From assembly GCA_007361935.1 (NCBI GenBank), contig CP041667.1, positions 2,818,501 through 2,882,500 of the forward strand: a DNA stretch of 64,000 nucleotides, in the 5' to 3' direction. The stretch is from Lachnospiraceae bacterium KGMB03038. GTDB lineage: Bacteria > Bacillota > Clostridia > Lachnospirales > Lachnospiraceae. The position numbers and the translations under genes were made by a program. The first letter of the stretch is position 1. Each line of letters starts with the position of its first letter. Shown piece after piece: positions 1 through 7,885 of the stretch. Under the pieces are notes generated by a model, which had not been told where the DNA came from, did not search any database, and saw nothing but the letters and a program-made list of their open reading frames with translations.

Positions 1-736
1 AATAGTTCAGCTCGTCAAGGCTTTCAAGCTCGGTCAATTTTCCTGCCAGTCCCGCAATAGAGGACTGGTATTCTGTGATATGCAGCTCCCCGTAGTTTTT
101 GCCGTCTATGCCGATACGGTCAAAGACTTCTTTCAAATGCTCGGCAGTCGTGGGGAATGATACCCATTCGCCCGCAGGTCTGCCCTCGGTGTACTTTCCA
201 AGATTAGAAAGATACCCGCTTAAAATCGGTTGTTCCATGTGTTCGCTCCTTTCTTTCTCAATCATGCGGTGCATAAGCTCGTAGTCCTCCATGCTCATGC
301 TCCCGTCAAATAGATAGGGGTCGGGTTCTTCGCCGTCCCGGTAGGCTTTTTCAGAGAAAGGCAGCCCCGCAGCGTGGGCGGCGGCTCTTGCTTCCTCGAT
401 AAGCTCCGGCGGCAGCCTGTCGTCGTGGGCTTCGATAAATTCCCCGATATTGCTATATCCGTTTTCGTAGTGGCGGCGCACCCCGGCGGTCAGCTCGTCA
501 AGGTTCCTATCCTCGCCAAGATAGCCGGAGTAATAGCCGTTTACCACAACGGCGGCAGGGTCAGCCTGTTTGATTTCTTCCATGCGGCTTCTGTCCTCCG
601 GGTAGAGAATATCGCTCATTTCAAGGTGGAAATATTCTGCGTTCCAAGAGCGTCCCGTTTTCCAAAACGCCACCCAAGCGATACCGTCCCTTAATTCTTC
701 TTGATAGTCCTTTACGGTGTCCCGTAAACTTGCCAT
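1..736 (-). CDS. ardA: Antirestriction protein ArdA with N-terminal extension (partial)
   Basis: The frame runs from ATG 736 past base 1, giving about 245 visible residues. The start follows AAAGGAGG at a good distance. The visible C-terminal part carries the ArdA-like run GELHITEYQSS followed by a leucine/glutamate stretch ending DELNY, as in ArdA proteins that mimic DNA and block type I restriction during conjugative entry. The first 165 or so residues are an acidic extension that I do not recognise. An in-frame ATG at 238 has its own AAAGGAG, so a short ArdA-only product may also be made. The position downstream of topB matches Tn1549-type ICEs. The C terminus is outside the window. Confidence 0.75.
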   Translation of the reverse strand, partial: MASLRDTVKDYQEELRDGIAWVAFWKTGRSWNAEYFHLEMSDILYPEDRSRMEEIKQADPAAVVVNGYYSGYLGEDRNLDELTAGVRRHYENGYSNIGEFIEAHDDRLPPELIEEARAAAHAAGLPFSEKAYRDGEEPDPYLFDGSMSMEDYELMHRMIEKERSEHMEQPILSGYLSNLGKYTEGRPAGEWVSFPTTAEHLKEVFDRIGIDGKNYGELHITEYQSSIAGLAGKLTELESLDELNY

Positions 737-767
737 GTGTAACCTCCTTTCTTCGGTTTCAGAGGGT

Positions 768-828
768 TTGGGAAACTTCCCAACAAGCAAAAATCCCCGC
801 CGTTCTCGGTAGAGAAAGCAGGGATTTT
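768..828 (-). promoter_or_regulatory. Terminator-like hairpin plus second hairpin before ardA
   Basis: On the minus strand a stem built from AAATCCCTGC and GCGGGGATTT is followed by a T run, and then by a second hairpin (TTGGGAA-like arms, 768-783) about 20 bases before the ardA ribosome binding site. It lies inside a run of same-strand genes, so it may act as an attenuator rather than as an operon end. The same arrangement recurs before maff2, pcfB, the DUF6017 gene and the IME mobL. Confidence 0.55.
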
Positions 829-866
829 ACGGAAAAGGGTACTCTTTTCCTATGCTTGCTATTCAG

Positions 867-2957
867 TTATTTTTTCTTCGGCAGTTCAATGCGGTAGTTG
901 ACATATCTCCCGCCCGTATCAGCCAATACGATAGTTCCGTTGTAGGTTTTGCCTGTCTTTGGGGAATAGAGCTTTTTCACATTTACCTTGCCGGATTTTA
1001 AGAGTGCAGCGGCAATCTTCGGGGTAAAGGTTACTTTTCGTTCTTCAAAGAAACGGTCATTTTTCCACATGGTAAAGATACATTCTTTGTTGCTGCAATA
1101 GTAGTTTTTCTTTCCCTCATAGACAGGAGAACCGCAGCGGGGGCAGCTTCCCAACGCTTCCCGTTCCGGCTTGAACATCTGCGCTTTATCATCAGAAAGA
1201 AACGGATAGGTCTTTACCAGTTCCCGCGCCATATTCTCGATACCCTCCATAAATGCGGCGGGGTCTGCCTTGCCTTTTGCAATCTGCGTCAGATTGTTTT
1301 CCCATTCTGCGGTAAGCTGCGGGCTTGTCAAGGTGTCCGGCAGGACGCACACAAGGTTGATACCGTCTTTTGTGGGAAGTAGCTGCTTGCCTTTTCGTTC
1401 CACAAAGCCGCCCTTTACCAGTTTTTCAATGACAGCGGCGCGGGTGGCGGGAGTTCCAAGCCCTTTGCGTTCTGCGTCCGGGTCGGTGTCCTCACTTCCG
1501 GCGCGTTCCATAGCAGAAAGGAGCGACGCTTCGTTGTGGGGCTTTGGCGGTGTTGTGTCATGCTCCGTTACCGTTGCAGCCGGATTGTCAAAGGTTTGTC
1601 CCTCGGTAAACGGCGGCAGGGTCTTTTCTGTGTCGCTGTCTGCGTCGTCCGTTTCGGGCTTGTTCTTTAAGGCTGCCCTGTATCTTCGGTCAATCTCTTT
1701 CCACCCGTCGGACAGCACCGTTTTTCCCCTTGCGGTAAAGGACTGTCCGGCACATTCAAAGACTGCCGTAACCGCTTCAAAGGTATGCGGTGCAGCGGTC
1801 GCCATAAGTAGACGCGCCCCGGAAAGGGTAAGGATATTCCTTTCGCTTTCCGGCAGCGCGGCAAGGTCGGTCTTTGCAAGCTCCATAGTTGGGATAATGG
1901 CATGGTGGTCTGATACCTTTTTACTGTTCAGCACCTTTCCAAGTTCCGGCGTGAAGTCTTTTCCCGCCATAAAGGAAAACTTCCCACAAAGCAGCTTGAT
2001 AATGCCCGCCGCTGTGTCGCCCATGTCGTCGGTCAGAAATGCGCTGTCTGTTCTCGGATAAGTAAGCAAACGCTTTTCATACAAGGCTTGTGCAAGGTCA
2101 AGGGTCTGTTTTGCCGTATATCCGAACAGGCGGTTTGCTTCCCTCTGTAAAGAAGTAAGGTCAAAGAGCTTCGGCGGAGCTGCGGTCTTTTTCTCTTTCA
2201 CAAGGGAAGTACATACTGCCCGCGACGCTTCGCAAGTCGTTTTTAATGCGTCGGCTTCTGCCTTATTTGAAATTCGTTCACTTGCAGCTTCCGCGCCGGA
2301 TAATGCAAGGCGTACATGGTAGTATTTTTCTTTCTTGAAAGTGGTAATCGCTGCGTCCCGGTCAACAAGCATTTTTAAGGTCGGGGTCTGTACGCGCCCC
2401 ACGTTCAAGGTATGATTGTAAAGGACAGAAAAAAGGCGGGTGGCATTGATACCGATTAGCCAGTCTGCTTTTGCCCTGCATAATGCGGAAGCAAAGAGAG
2501 GGTCATAATCCCTGCCGTTCTTCAGACAGGAAAAGCCCTCTTTGATTGCGCTGTCCTCCATAGAAGAAATCCAAAGGCGGCGCATAGGTTTCTTGCAGCC
2601 TGCCATTTCATAGACAAAACGGAAAATGAGTTCTCCCTCGCGCCCTGCGTCGCAGGCATTGACGACTTCGGAAACGTCTGCCCGGTGCATAAGCTCCTTT
2701 AAGGTTTTGAATTGCTTTTCCTTGTCAGCGGAAACGGTGTATTTCCATTCCTGCGGCAAAATCGGTAAGCTGTCATAGCTCCACTTTTTATACTGCTCCC
2801 CGTAAGCGGCAGCTTCCGCAAGCCCTACCAAATGTCCCACACACCAAGAAACGATATAGCCGCTTCCTGTGAGAAATCCGTCTTTCTTTTCCTTTGCCCC
2901 AAGTACGGCAGCGATTGTCTGCGCCACACTGGGCTTTTCTGCGATAACTAAAATCAA
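867..2957 (-). CDS. topB: DNA topoisomerase III
   Basis: This type IA topoisomerase of 696 residues relaxes and decatenates DNA through a transient 5'-phosphotyrosine link. The N terminus has the Toprim opening VIAEKPSVAQ. The active-site tyrosine lies in TYPRTDS near residue 300. A C-terminal zinc-ribbon-like CPRCG...C...C segment lies near residue 605. I place the start at TTG 2957, seven bases after AGGAGG; the frame runs 12 codons further upstream but without a ribosome binding site there. Copies of topB are standard in Tn1549-type ICEs and are thought to help process transferred DNA. It is followed by ardA in the same direction. Confidence 0.95.
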   Translation of the reverse strand: MILVIAEKPSVAQTIAAVLGAKEKKDGFLTGSGYIVSWCVGHLVGLAEAAAYGEQYKKWSYDSLPILPQEWKYTVSADKEKQFKTLKELMHRADVSEVVNACDAGREGELIFRFVYEMAGCKKPMRRLWISSMEDSAIKEGFSCLKNGRDYDPLFASALCRAKADWLIGINATRLFSVLYNHTLNVGRVQTPTLKMLVDRDAAITTFKKEKYYHVRLALSGAEAASERISNKAEADALKTTCEASRAVCTSLVKEKKTAAPPKLFDLTSLQREANRLFGYTAKQTLDLAQALYEKRLLTYPRTDSAFLTDDMGDTAAGIIKLLCGKFSFMAGKDFTPELGKVLNSKKVSDHHAIIPTMELAKTDLAALPESERNILTLSGARLLMATAAPHTFEAVTAVFECAGQSFTARGKTVLSDGWKEIDRRYRAALKNKPETDDADSDTEKTLPPFTEGQTFDNPAATVTEHDTTPPKPHNEASLLSAMERAGSEDTDPDAERKGLGTPATRAAVIEKLVKGGFVERKGKQLLPTKDGINLVCVLPDTLTSPQLTAEWENNLTQIAKGKADPAAFMEGIENMARELVKTYPFLSDDKAQMFKPEREALGSCPRCGSPVYEGKKNYYCSNKECIFTMWKNDRFFEERKVTFTPKIAAALLKSGKVNVKKLYSPKTGKTYNGTIVLADTGGRYVNYRIELPKKK

Positions 2958-2984
2958 ATAAAAATCCTCCTTTCGGGTAAAAGA

Positions 2985-3012
2985 AAAGAGCAACCGATTT
3001 TTCGATTGCTCC
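2985..3012 (-). terminator. Hairpin terminator or attenuator before topB
   Basis: Minus-strand arms GAGCAATCGA and TCGGTTGCTC are followed by TTTTCTTTT. It sits 30 bases before the topB start and downstream of the VanZ-like gene, so it could end that gene's transcript or attenuate topB. Confidence 0.6.
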
Positions 3013-3074
3013 TACAAGTGATTGTATAAAATTGTGCGATATGAAATAGTAAAATGATTTGACAAAACTAAAAT

Positions 3075-3698
3075 TTATCCAATATTGAGTAAACTATGGA
3101 TTACCCAAGGTTGAACTGTAACCATGATTATAAATGTGTAAATTGCAAACAAAGGCACTTCGACCATATCATTGACATTCTCAGATTGAAATTGTTTTCT
3201 TAAATTATTAGGCAAGACTTTTGATAGCAAATAATAAACCAAATATCCTAAACAGACTCCAACTGTATTTGTAATAAGGTCATTTATATCTGTTGAACCC
3301 CAACCAAACATCTGAACAATTTCAACAGATAAAGAGAACAGAAAACCAGTTAATACAACAGTCTTTATGTGATGATATTTCTTATACAGCAACGGCAGAA
3401 AAAATCCAAAAGGAACAAATAAAACAACATTCAGTATGGTATCTATTGGTCCACTTATCATACCGAGAAACGGAATCAGAGAAATCCTCGGACGAAATGA
3501 TATTGTGCTTGTATAACCAATACCTGTTACGGTCAAAATCCCGAAAAGATAATAATAGAATAAAAATACAGCAGTAATATGGAGAAGGCTTTGCTTTCTT
3601 CCTGATTTTTTAAGGTATAAGAAATACAATATAAAAACTGGAACTATAAACACATATCCACTTATTGAGCGAATAAGAATATCAGAAATGGGTAACAT
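3075..3698 (-). CDS. VanZ-like family membrane protein
   Basis: A membrane protein of 207 residues with about five hydrophobic segments. The VanZ-family pattern is seen in NVVLFVPFGFFLPLL, then SLSVEIVQMFGWGSTDINDLITNT. VanZ of the vanA cluster gives low teicoplanin resistance; the role of the many VanZ-like proteins is otherwise unclear. I use ATG 3698 because AAAGGAG precedes it; the frame extends 27 codons further. The gene is clearly richer in A and T than the ICE genes on either side and breaks the usual order between CD1107 and topB, so it looks like an acquired passenger. Confidence 0.8.
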   Translation of the reverse strand: MLPISDILIRSISGYVFIVPVFILYFLYLKKSGRKQSLLHITAVFLFYYYLFGILTVTGIGYTSTISFRPRISLIPFLGMISGPIDTILNVVLFVPFGFFLPLLYKKYHHIKTVVLTGFLFSLSVEIVQMFGWGSTDINDLITNTVGVCLGYLVYYLLSKVLPNNLRKQFQSENVNDMVEVPLFAIYTFIIMVTVQPWVIHSLLNIG

Positions 3699-3796
3699 AT
3701 TTTTATCTCCTTTGCTTACTCTAAAAATTTGTTTAACTCTATCATTTCCTATGGTTGGAACAATTATATCATATTCCATATCGAAAGTACATCTTT

Positions 3797-3979
3797 TTAT
3801 CGTTCCGGCTGTCGTTTTGCTTCAATCTTTCTAATGCAATACCCAACACAAGGGGACTGTCCCTTGTAAGGGCAGGAAGCGCAAGCCGGGGGATAAGGAA
3901 CAGGCGGAGCATTATCACGCCGCCCGTTCGGTTTCTGTATCATCATCTTTTCAAAGGGATTGTCGGTAAACAGGGTCAT
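3797..3979 (-). CDS. Small cysteine-containing ICE protein, function unknown
   Basis: This 60-residue protein has four cysteines in ACASCPYKGQSPCVGYC, perhaps a metal site. Its start overlaps the stop of the preceding CD1107-type gene by ATGA, which supports translational coupling and shows it is a real gene. Short proteins of this kind sit between the CD1107 and topB genes of Tn1549-type elements. I know no function for it. Confidence 0.65.
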   Translation of the reverse strand: MTLFTDNPFEKMMIQKPNGRRDNAPPVPYPPACASCPYKGQSPCVGYCIRKIEAKRQPER

Positions 3980-4704
3980 AGGGTTTCTTCCTCCGTTTCT
4001 TCATCTTCGGGAGTTTCCCCGGTATCTGCTTCCGGCTCGTCCTCGTCGTAGTCCTCAAATTCAAAATCTTCAAGGTCGGTATCGCCCTTTACATTCTGCT
4101 TCGGCTTTAGAAACTTAAAGTAGTAGAACGCTGCGCCGCCACCAAGCAGGGCAAAGAGGACTAAGGCAAGCACCACACCGGGATTGCCGCCTTTTCCTTT
4201 CGGTTCTTCCGGCTGCTCGGTTGGTGTTGGGGTAGGTTCTTTGCCTGTGCAGCCTGTCATACTGGTAACACATACCGGGCAGGACGTGTTTACCTTTCCG
4301 GCTTCGCATTTCTCCGTACAGTTACAGATTTCCGGCTTTTTGGCAGCTTCGCCGTTTTCGGTCAGTGCCATAAGGTCGGCTTCGTCCACTTGATTTAGGA
4401 AATGTACGGTCTGTTCGCCCTCGGCGGCGCGGTCAATGAGGATATAGAAATAGTTGCCGCCTTTGGTGGTAACAGTGATAAGCTGCTTATTGCCGCCGTA
4501 ATCGTCAACCAGTGTTGCGTTTCCCTTTGGGGTAAGGGGCGGCGTTTCCTCTTTTTCCTCCACAACTACGTTGCTGTCGTTGGTCGCGTCCCCTGCGGGC
4601 GGCTCTGTGGCTGCGCCCTGTGCATAGGCAGGGACAGAAAAACCGCCCATAAGGATAAGGGCGGCACAAAGGGCAGTCATGGTCTTTTTCAGTTTATTCT
4701 TCAT
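3976..4704 (-). CDS. CD1107 family mobile element protein (DUF4366)
   Basis: A surface or membrane protein of about 242 residues. It has a signal peptide (KKTMTALCAALILMGG, cleavage near AYA-QG), an extracytoplasmic region with a cysteine-rich patch (ICNCTEKCEAGKVNTSCPVC), one transmembrane segment near residue 190 and a very acidic C-terminal tail. This matches the DUF4366/CD1107 family found only in ICE transfer regions, where a role at the mating channel or cell surface is presumed. Two ATGs lie 6 bases apart; the inner one at 4704 has the better spacing to GGAGG. It overlaps the DUF4315 gene before it and the small gene after it. Confidence 0.85.
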   Translation of the reverse strand: MKNKLKKTMTALCAALILMGGFSVPAYAQGAATEPPAGDATNDSNVVVEEKEETPPLTPKGNATLVDDYGGNKQLITVTTKGGNYFYILIDRAAEGEQTVHFLNQVDEADLMALTENGEAAKKPEICNCTEKCEAGKVNTSCPVCVTSMTGCTGKEPTPTPTEQPEEPKGKGGNPGVVLALVLFALLGGGAAFYYFKFLKPKQNVKGDTDLEDFEFEDYDEDEPEADTGETPEDEETEEETL

Positions 4705-4963
4705 CTGCATTTTCCTCCTGTTCTTCGTAGTCTGCCGCTTCGGTAGCGTGTGCGGCGTTCATGCCGGGAATACCGCTGCCGGACAGCATAGCGTTCAGTT
4801 CCTGCGGGGTCAGACGCATAGCTCGTACAAGCTGCACGATTTCAAGGTTTTCCGCTTCGGTTTTCTGCGCTTCCAGTCCTTTTAACTTGTTCTGATACTC
4901 TGTGATTTTCTCGCGGGTCTTTGCGATTTCCTTATTGATACGGTCGATTTTATTGTTTGCCAT
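4694..4963 (-). CDS. DUF4315 family protein
   Basis: An 89-residue protein that is mostly a charged coiled coil (KIDRINKEIAKTREKITEYQ, then LKGLEAQKTEAENLE), followed by a MRLTPQELNAML segment and an acidic tail. This is the DUF4315 pattern, a small protein always found between the CD1108 and CD1107 genes of Tn1549-type ICEs. Its role is unknown; a structural part of the transfer apparatus is a reasonable guess. The ribosome binding site AAAGGAG lies before ATG 4963, and the 3' end overlaps the next gene by about 11 bases. Confidence 0.85.
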   Translation of the reverse strand: MANNKIDRINKEIAKTREKITEYQNKLKGLEAQKTEAENLEIVQLVRAMRLTPQELNAMLSGSGIPGMNAAHATEAADYEEQEENADEE

Positions 4964-4994
4964 AGGTCATTTCTCCTTTCTTTTTGGGGCTGCT

Positions 4995-6938
4995 TTACCA
5001 GTTCATCAGCCCATAGCCTTTGATACATTGATAGTTAAGGTCATAGCTCTTTATCTTGCAGGCGTCGCCGGAATTGCCCTCAACGGTATAGACGCGGCTT
5101 CCGTCCCTGCCAAGCACAAGCCCCACATGGTCTGCAACACCGTCTAAATCCCAATCGAAAAAGATAGCGTCGCCCGGTGCGATATTCTCATAGCCCCGCG
5201 CGCCCCATTGTCCCCTTGACTGGAACCAAGGAACGCCCTGCCATTCGCAGCCTGCAAAGCGGGGTTCGCTTTTTCCGGCTTGATTGTAGCACCATGACAC
5301 AAAGCAGGCGCACCATTCCACGCGGCTGTTAAAGCCATACCAACTCCAATAGGGATAACCGCCCACGTTTCCGACTTGCTGTTTTGCAAGCTCCATAAAC
5401 TCCGGGTTTCCGGGACGTGTGCCGTTTACAAACTCCACGCCGCTTAAATCCTCGGAGGGGCTGCCGTCGGGAGAGCCGCCGCCAAAAATCAACGGTTTGT
5501 TGCCCTGTGTCTGTAAGTACACTTTGAACATTTCAAACTGCTGTGGGTTCAGCAGTTCTTCCGCAAGGGAAGCAATCGGCTTGTTTGTCAGCTTCACGTT
5601 CAAGATACGGTATTCGTATTCTTCCTCGTTGCCCTCCTCGTCGGTGGTGGTGCGTATCTCGATTTCTTCCGTCAGCGTCAAGGTGTACTGTAAGCCGAAC
5701 AGCCGTTTTAGCTCTGCCTGTGCGCTCTGTGGGGTGTAGCTCTGTAAAAGGGCGGTCAGATAAGACGCAAGTTCGTGTGGGTTATGCCCGATAGTGTCAA
5801 GGTCATAGCGGTATTCATCATAGCCGCTGTGGGTGGTTTCGATATTGTCAATCTCACTTTGCAGTTCGTTTTCCATTGCAGCATAGCTCTGTTCCGTTGC
5901 CACAAGGTCGCTGTCCTCGGACGTGTAGGAAGTCCCTAACACGCTGTTCATGCTGCCGGAAAACATTGCCCCACAAGAGGAAAGCCCTACTGATACCATG
6001 ATGAACAGAAGCAGCGCGGCGATAGCGATTATCACGCCCGCCGGGTGTCGCCCTACAAAGGCAGCCGCTTTCTTTGCTGCTGTCTGTGACGCTCCGGCGG
6101 TTGCTTTGGCGGTGGCTGCACCGCCTTTCTTTACAGTTTTTGCATACTGGCGTTTGATTTTTTGTTTCTGCATAAACCGGGAAAAGGGATTGCTTGTAAG
6201 CTGAGGATTTTCCTGCAAGACTTTGTGATACTGGAAGTTCACATTTGCCTTGAACGCTGCCTTTTCTGCCTTTGCTGCTTCCCGGTAGGGTTTCAGCTTA
6301 TGGCTGCGGTAGCCCTGTTTGAATTTCCTTGTCCCGTACCTTGCGCCGCGCTCGGCAAGTTCCTCCGATTTGTGCGCGCCCTCCGCGCCGGAATTGTCTT
6401 TCTCGACGCTGTGGATTTTGTTGTGAACAAAAATACCCGCTTCCTGCGCGGGGCGGGATAACGGGTTGCTGTGGGCTTTGCCGCCGGGTATCGGCTTTTC
6501 CTGTTCCTCAAAGTGCAGGCGGGTCTTTGCCTTTCCTGCGGCTTCGTCAAAGGTGCGCTCCTTAACCAGTTTCTTTTGCTTTGGGATAGCTGCCTTTGCT
6601 GCGTCCAGTCGGTCAGCGGCTTTTTCCGATTTTTTGATGTAAGTTTCCAGTTCCGGCGTTGCCCGTTCTTCCTCGGTAAACTGTAAGCGGGAAGTGGAAG
6701 TACGCAAAGCAGTAGCTTCCTGCTCTTTTTTGACTTCCTTTTTGTTTGCTTTTCGGGTATGTGCTGCGTCAAGATGTTCTATGACGCGTTCCGCTGCGGC
6801 ACTGTCCGGCTGTGAAAAGTCGCTGTCTGCTTCCCGGCTGCTGATACGCTCGGCGGTCTGCTGTGTTTCGTTTACCTCGATAAGCCCGTCGCGGGTCATT
6901 TTCTGTGTGATTTTATCGCGTGGTTTTAATTGCTTGAT
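4995..6938 (-). CDS. CD1108 family mobile element protein with CHAP-type hydrolase domain
   Basis: About 647 residues. The first 270 are highly charged, then one transmembrane helix (GVIIAIAALLLFIMVSVG), a linker domain and a C-terminal CHAP/NlpC-like peptidase domain with WCACFVSWCYNQAG and ADHVGLVLG, giving the expected Cys and His. In conjugation such proteins are VirB1/Orf14-like wall hydrolases that open the peptidoglycan for the channel. The start is uncertain. The methylase stop is at 6926 and GGAGG lies at about 6948, which best fits an ATC codon at 6938; the first ATG is 6899 without a binding site, and a TTG occurs at 6977. The family's conserved KPRDKITQKMTRDG stretch lies after 6938, which is why I chose it. 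Confidence 0.8.
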   Translation of the reverse strand: MKQLKPRDKITQKMTRDGLIEVNETQQTAERISSREADSDFSQPDSAAAERVIEHLDAAHTRKANKKEVKKEQEATALRTSTSRLQFTEEERATPELETYIKKSEKAADRLDAAKAAIPKQKKLVKERTFDEAAGKAKTRLHFEEQEKPIPGGKAHSNPLSRPAQEAGIFVHNKIHSVEKDNSGAEGAHKSEELAERGARYGTRKFKQGYRSHKLKPYREAAKAEKAAFKANVNFQYHKVLQENPQLTSNPFSRFMQKQKIKRQYAKTVKKGGAATAKATAGASQTAAKKAAAFVGRHPAGVIIAIAALLLFIMVSVGLSSCGAMFSGSMNSVLGTSYTSEDSDLVATEQSYAAMENELQSEIDNIETTHSGYDEYRYDLDTIGHNPHELASYLTALLQSYTPQSAQAELKRLFGLQYTLTLTEEIEIRTTTDEEGNEEEYEYRILNVKLTNKPIASLAEELLNPQQFEMFKVYLQTQGNKPLIFGGGSPDGSPSEDLSGVEFVNGTRPGNPEFMELAKQQVGNVGGYPYWSWYGFNSRVEWCACFVSWCYNQAGKSEPRFAGCEWQGVPWFQSRGQWGARGYENIAPGDAIFFDWDLDGVADHVGLVLGRDGSRVYTVEGNSGDACKIKSYDLNYQCIKGYGLMNW

Positions 6939-7885
6939 AGTCCTGCACCTCCAATCCGCGCCCTCGCAAGGGCGCAATATTCTGCATTTAATTCAATCCC
7001 GATATAATGGCGGTCAAGGCTTTTTGCTGCAAATCCTGTGGTTCCGCTTCCGAAAAACGGGTCTATGACAATCCCACCTTTGGGACAGCCCGCCAAGATA
7101 CAGGTTTCCGCTAATTTCGGGGGAAAAGCTGCAAAATGCGCCCCTTTATATGGGACAGTGTTAATCAGCCACACGTCCCGCTTGTTCCGCGTGGTCGGCA
7201 TGAGCGCGTCGTCATAGTAGCCACCGTCCCGCGGTCGGTTTAGTCCCTGCACCTTTCCTTGTCCGGGTATTTCCTGTGTGTATTTGCTGTTGGTGCTGCG
7301 CGCTCTGCGATACCGTTCTGCGGTAGTAGGTGCTAAGGGTTCTGCAATGGCGGCAGCGTCATAGTAATATTTCTTTTCCTTTGAAAGCAGGAAGATATGT
7401 TCATAGCAGCGGGTCGGGCGGTCTTTGCAGCTTTCCGGCATAGGATTTTGTTTTTGCCATATAATATCGCTCCGTAGATACCACCCCTGTTCCCGTAGGG
7501 AAAACGCCAAGAGCCAGGGAATACCGATTAAGTCCTTTTGTTTGCAGCCGGTAACGCGGCTGTTCCTTGCAATCCGCTGTCCGGTGCGTCCCTTTGGGTT
7601 TTTTGGGTCAGCATAGCCGCCTTTATTTCCTGTGCCGCAATAGGTGTCTGCGATATTCAGCCATAACGTACCGTCCTTTCTAAGCACCCGGTAAAGCTCG
7701 CGAAAAACAGAGGTCAGCCTGTCAATATACTGTTCCGGCGTATCCTCCTGTCCGATTTGTGCGTCAAGCCCATAGTCCCGCAGCGCAAAGTACGGCGGGC
7801 TTGTAACGCAGCAATGGACGCTTTCACTGGGTAATTCCTGCAAAGCACAAAGCGCGTCCCGGTTGATAATCACGTCTGTTTTCAT
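6926..7885 (-). CDS. DNA methyltransferase (N4-cytosine/N6-adenine, beta class order)
   Basis: A 319-residue amino-DNA methylase. The catalytic motif IV TSPPY lies near residue 28 and the AdoMet-binding motif DPFFGSGTT near residue 275, the order typical of the beta group. No restriction enzyme lies beside it, so it is an orphan methylase, probably protecting the ICE or marking it against restriction in new hosts (inference). The start overlaps the virB4 stop as ATGA, with GGAGG upstream. The 3' end overlaps the start region of the CD1108 gene. Confidence 0.88.
   Translation of the reverse strand: MKTDVIINRDALCALQELPSESVHCCVTSPPYFALRDYGLDAQIGQEDTPEQYIDRLTSVFRELYRVLRKDGTLWLNIADTYCGTGNKGGYADPKNPKGRTGQRIARNSRVTGCKQKDLIGIPWLLAFSLREQGWYLRSDIIWQKQNPMPESCKDRPTRCYEHIFLLSKEKKYYYDAAAIAEPLAPTTAERYRRARSTNSKYTQEIPGQGKVQGLNRPRDGGYYDDALMPTTRNKRDVWLINTVPYKGAHFAAFPPKLAETCILAGCPKGGIVIDPFFGSGTTGFAAKSLDRHYIGIELNAEYCALARARIGGAGLSSN

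Noticed and set aside
1270..2061. Long plus-strand open frame of 263 codons
   Set aside because: It lies wholly within topB on the other strand, has no ribosome binding site and shows no protein-like pattern; a mirror frame of a GC-biased gene.
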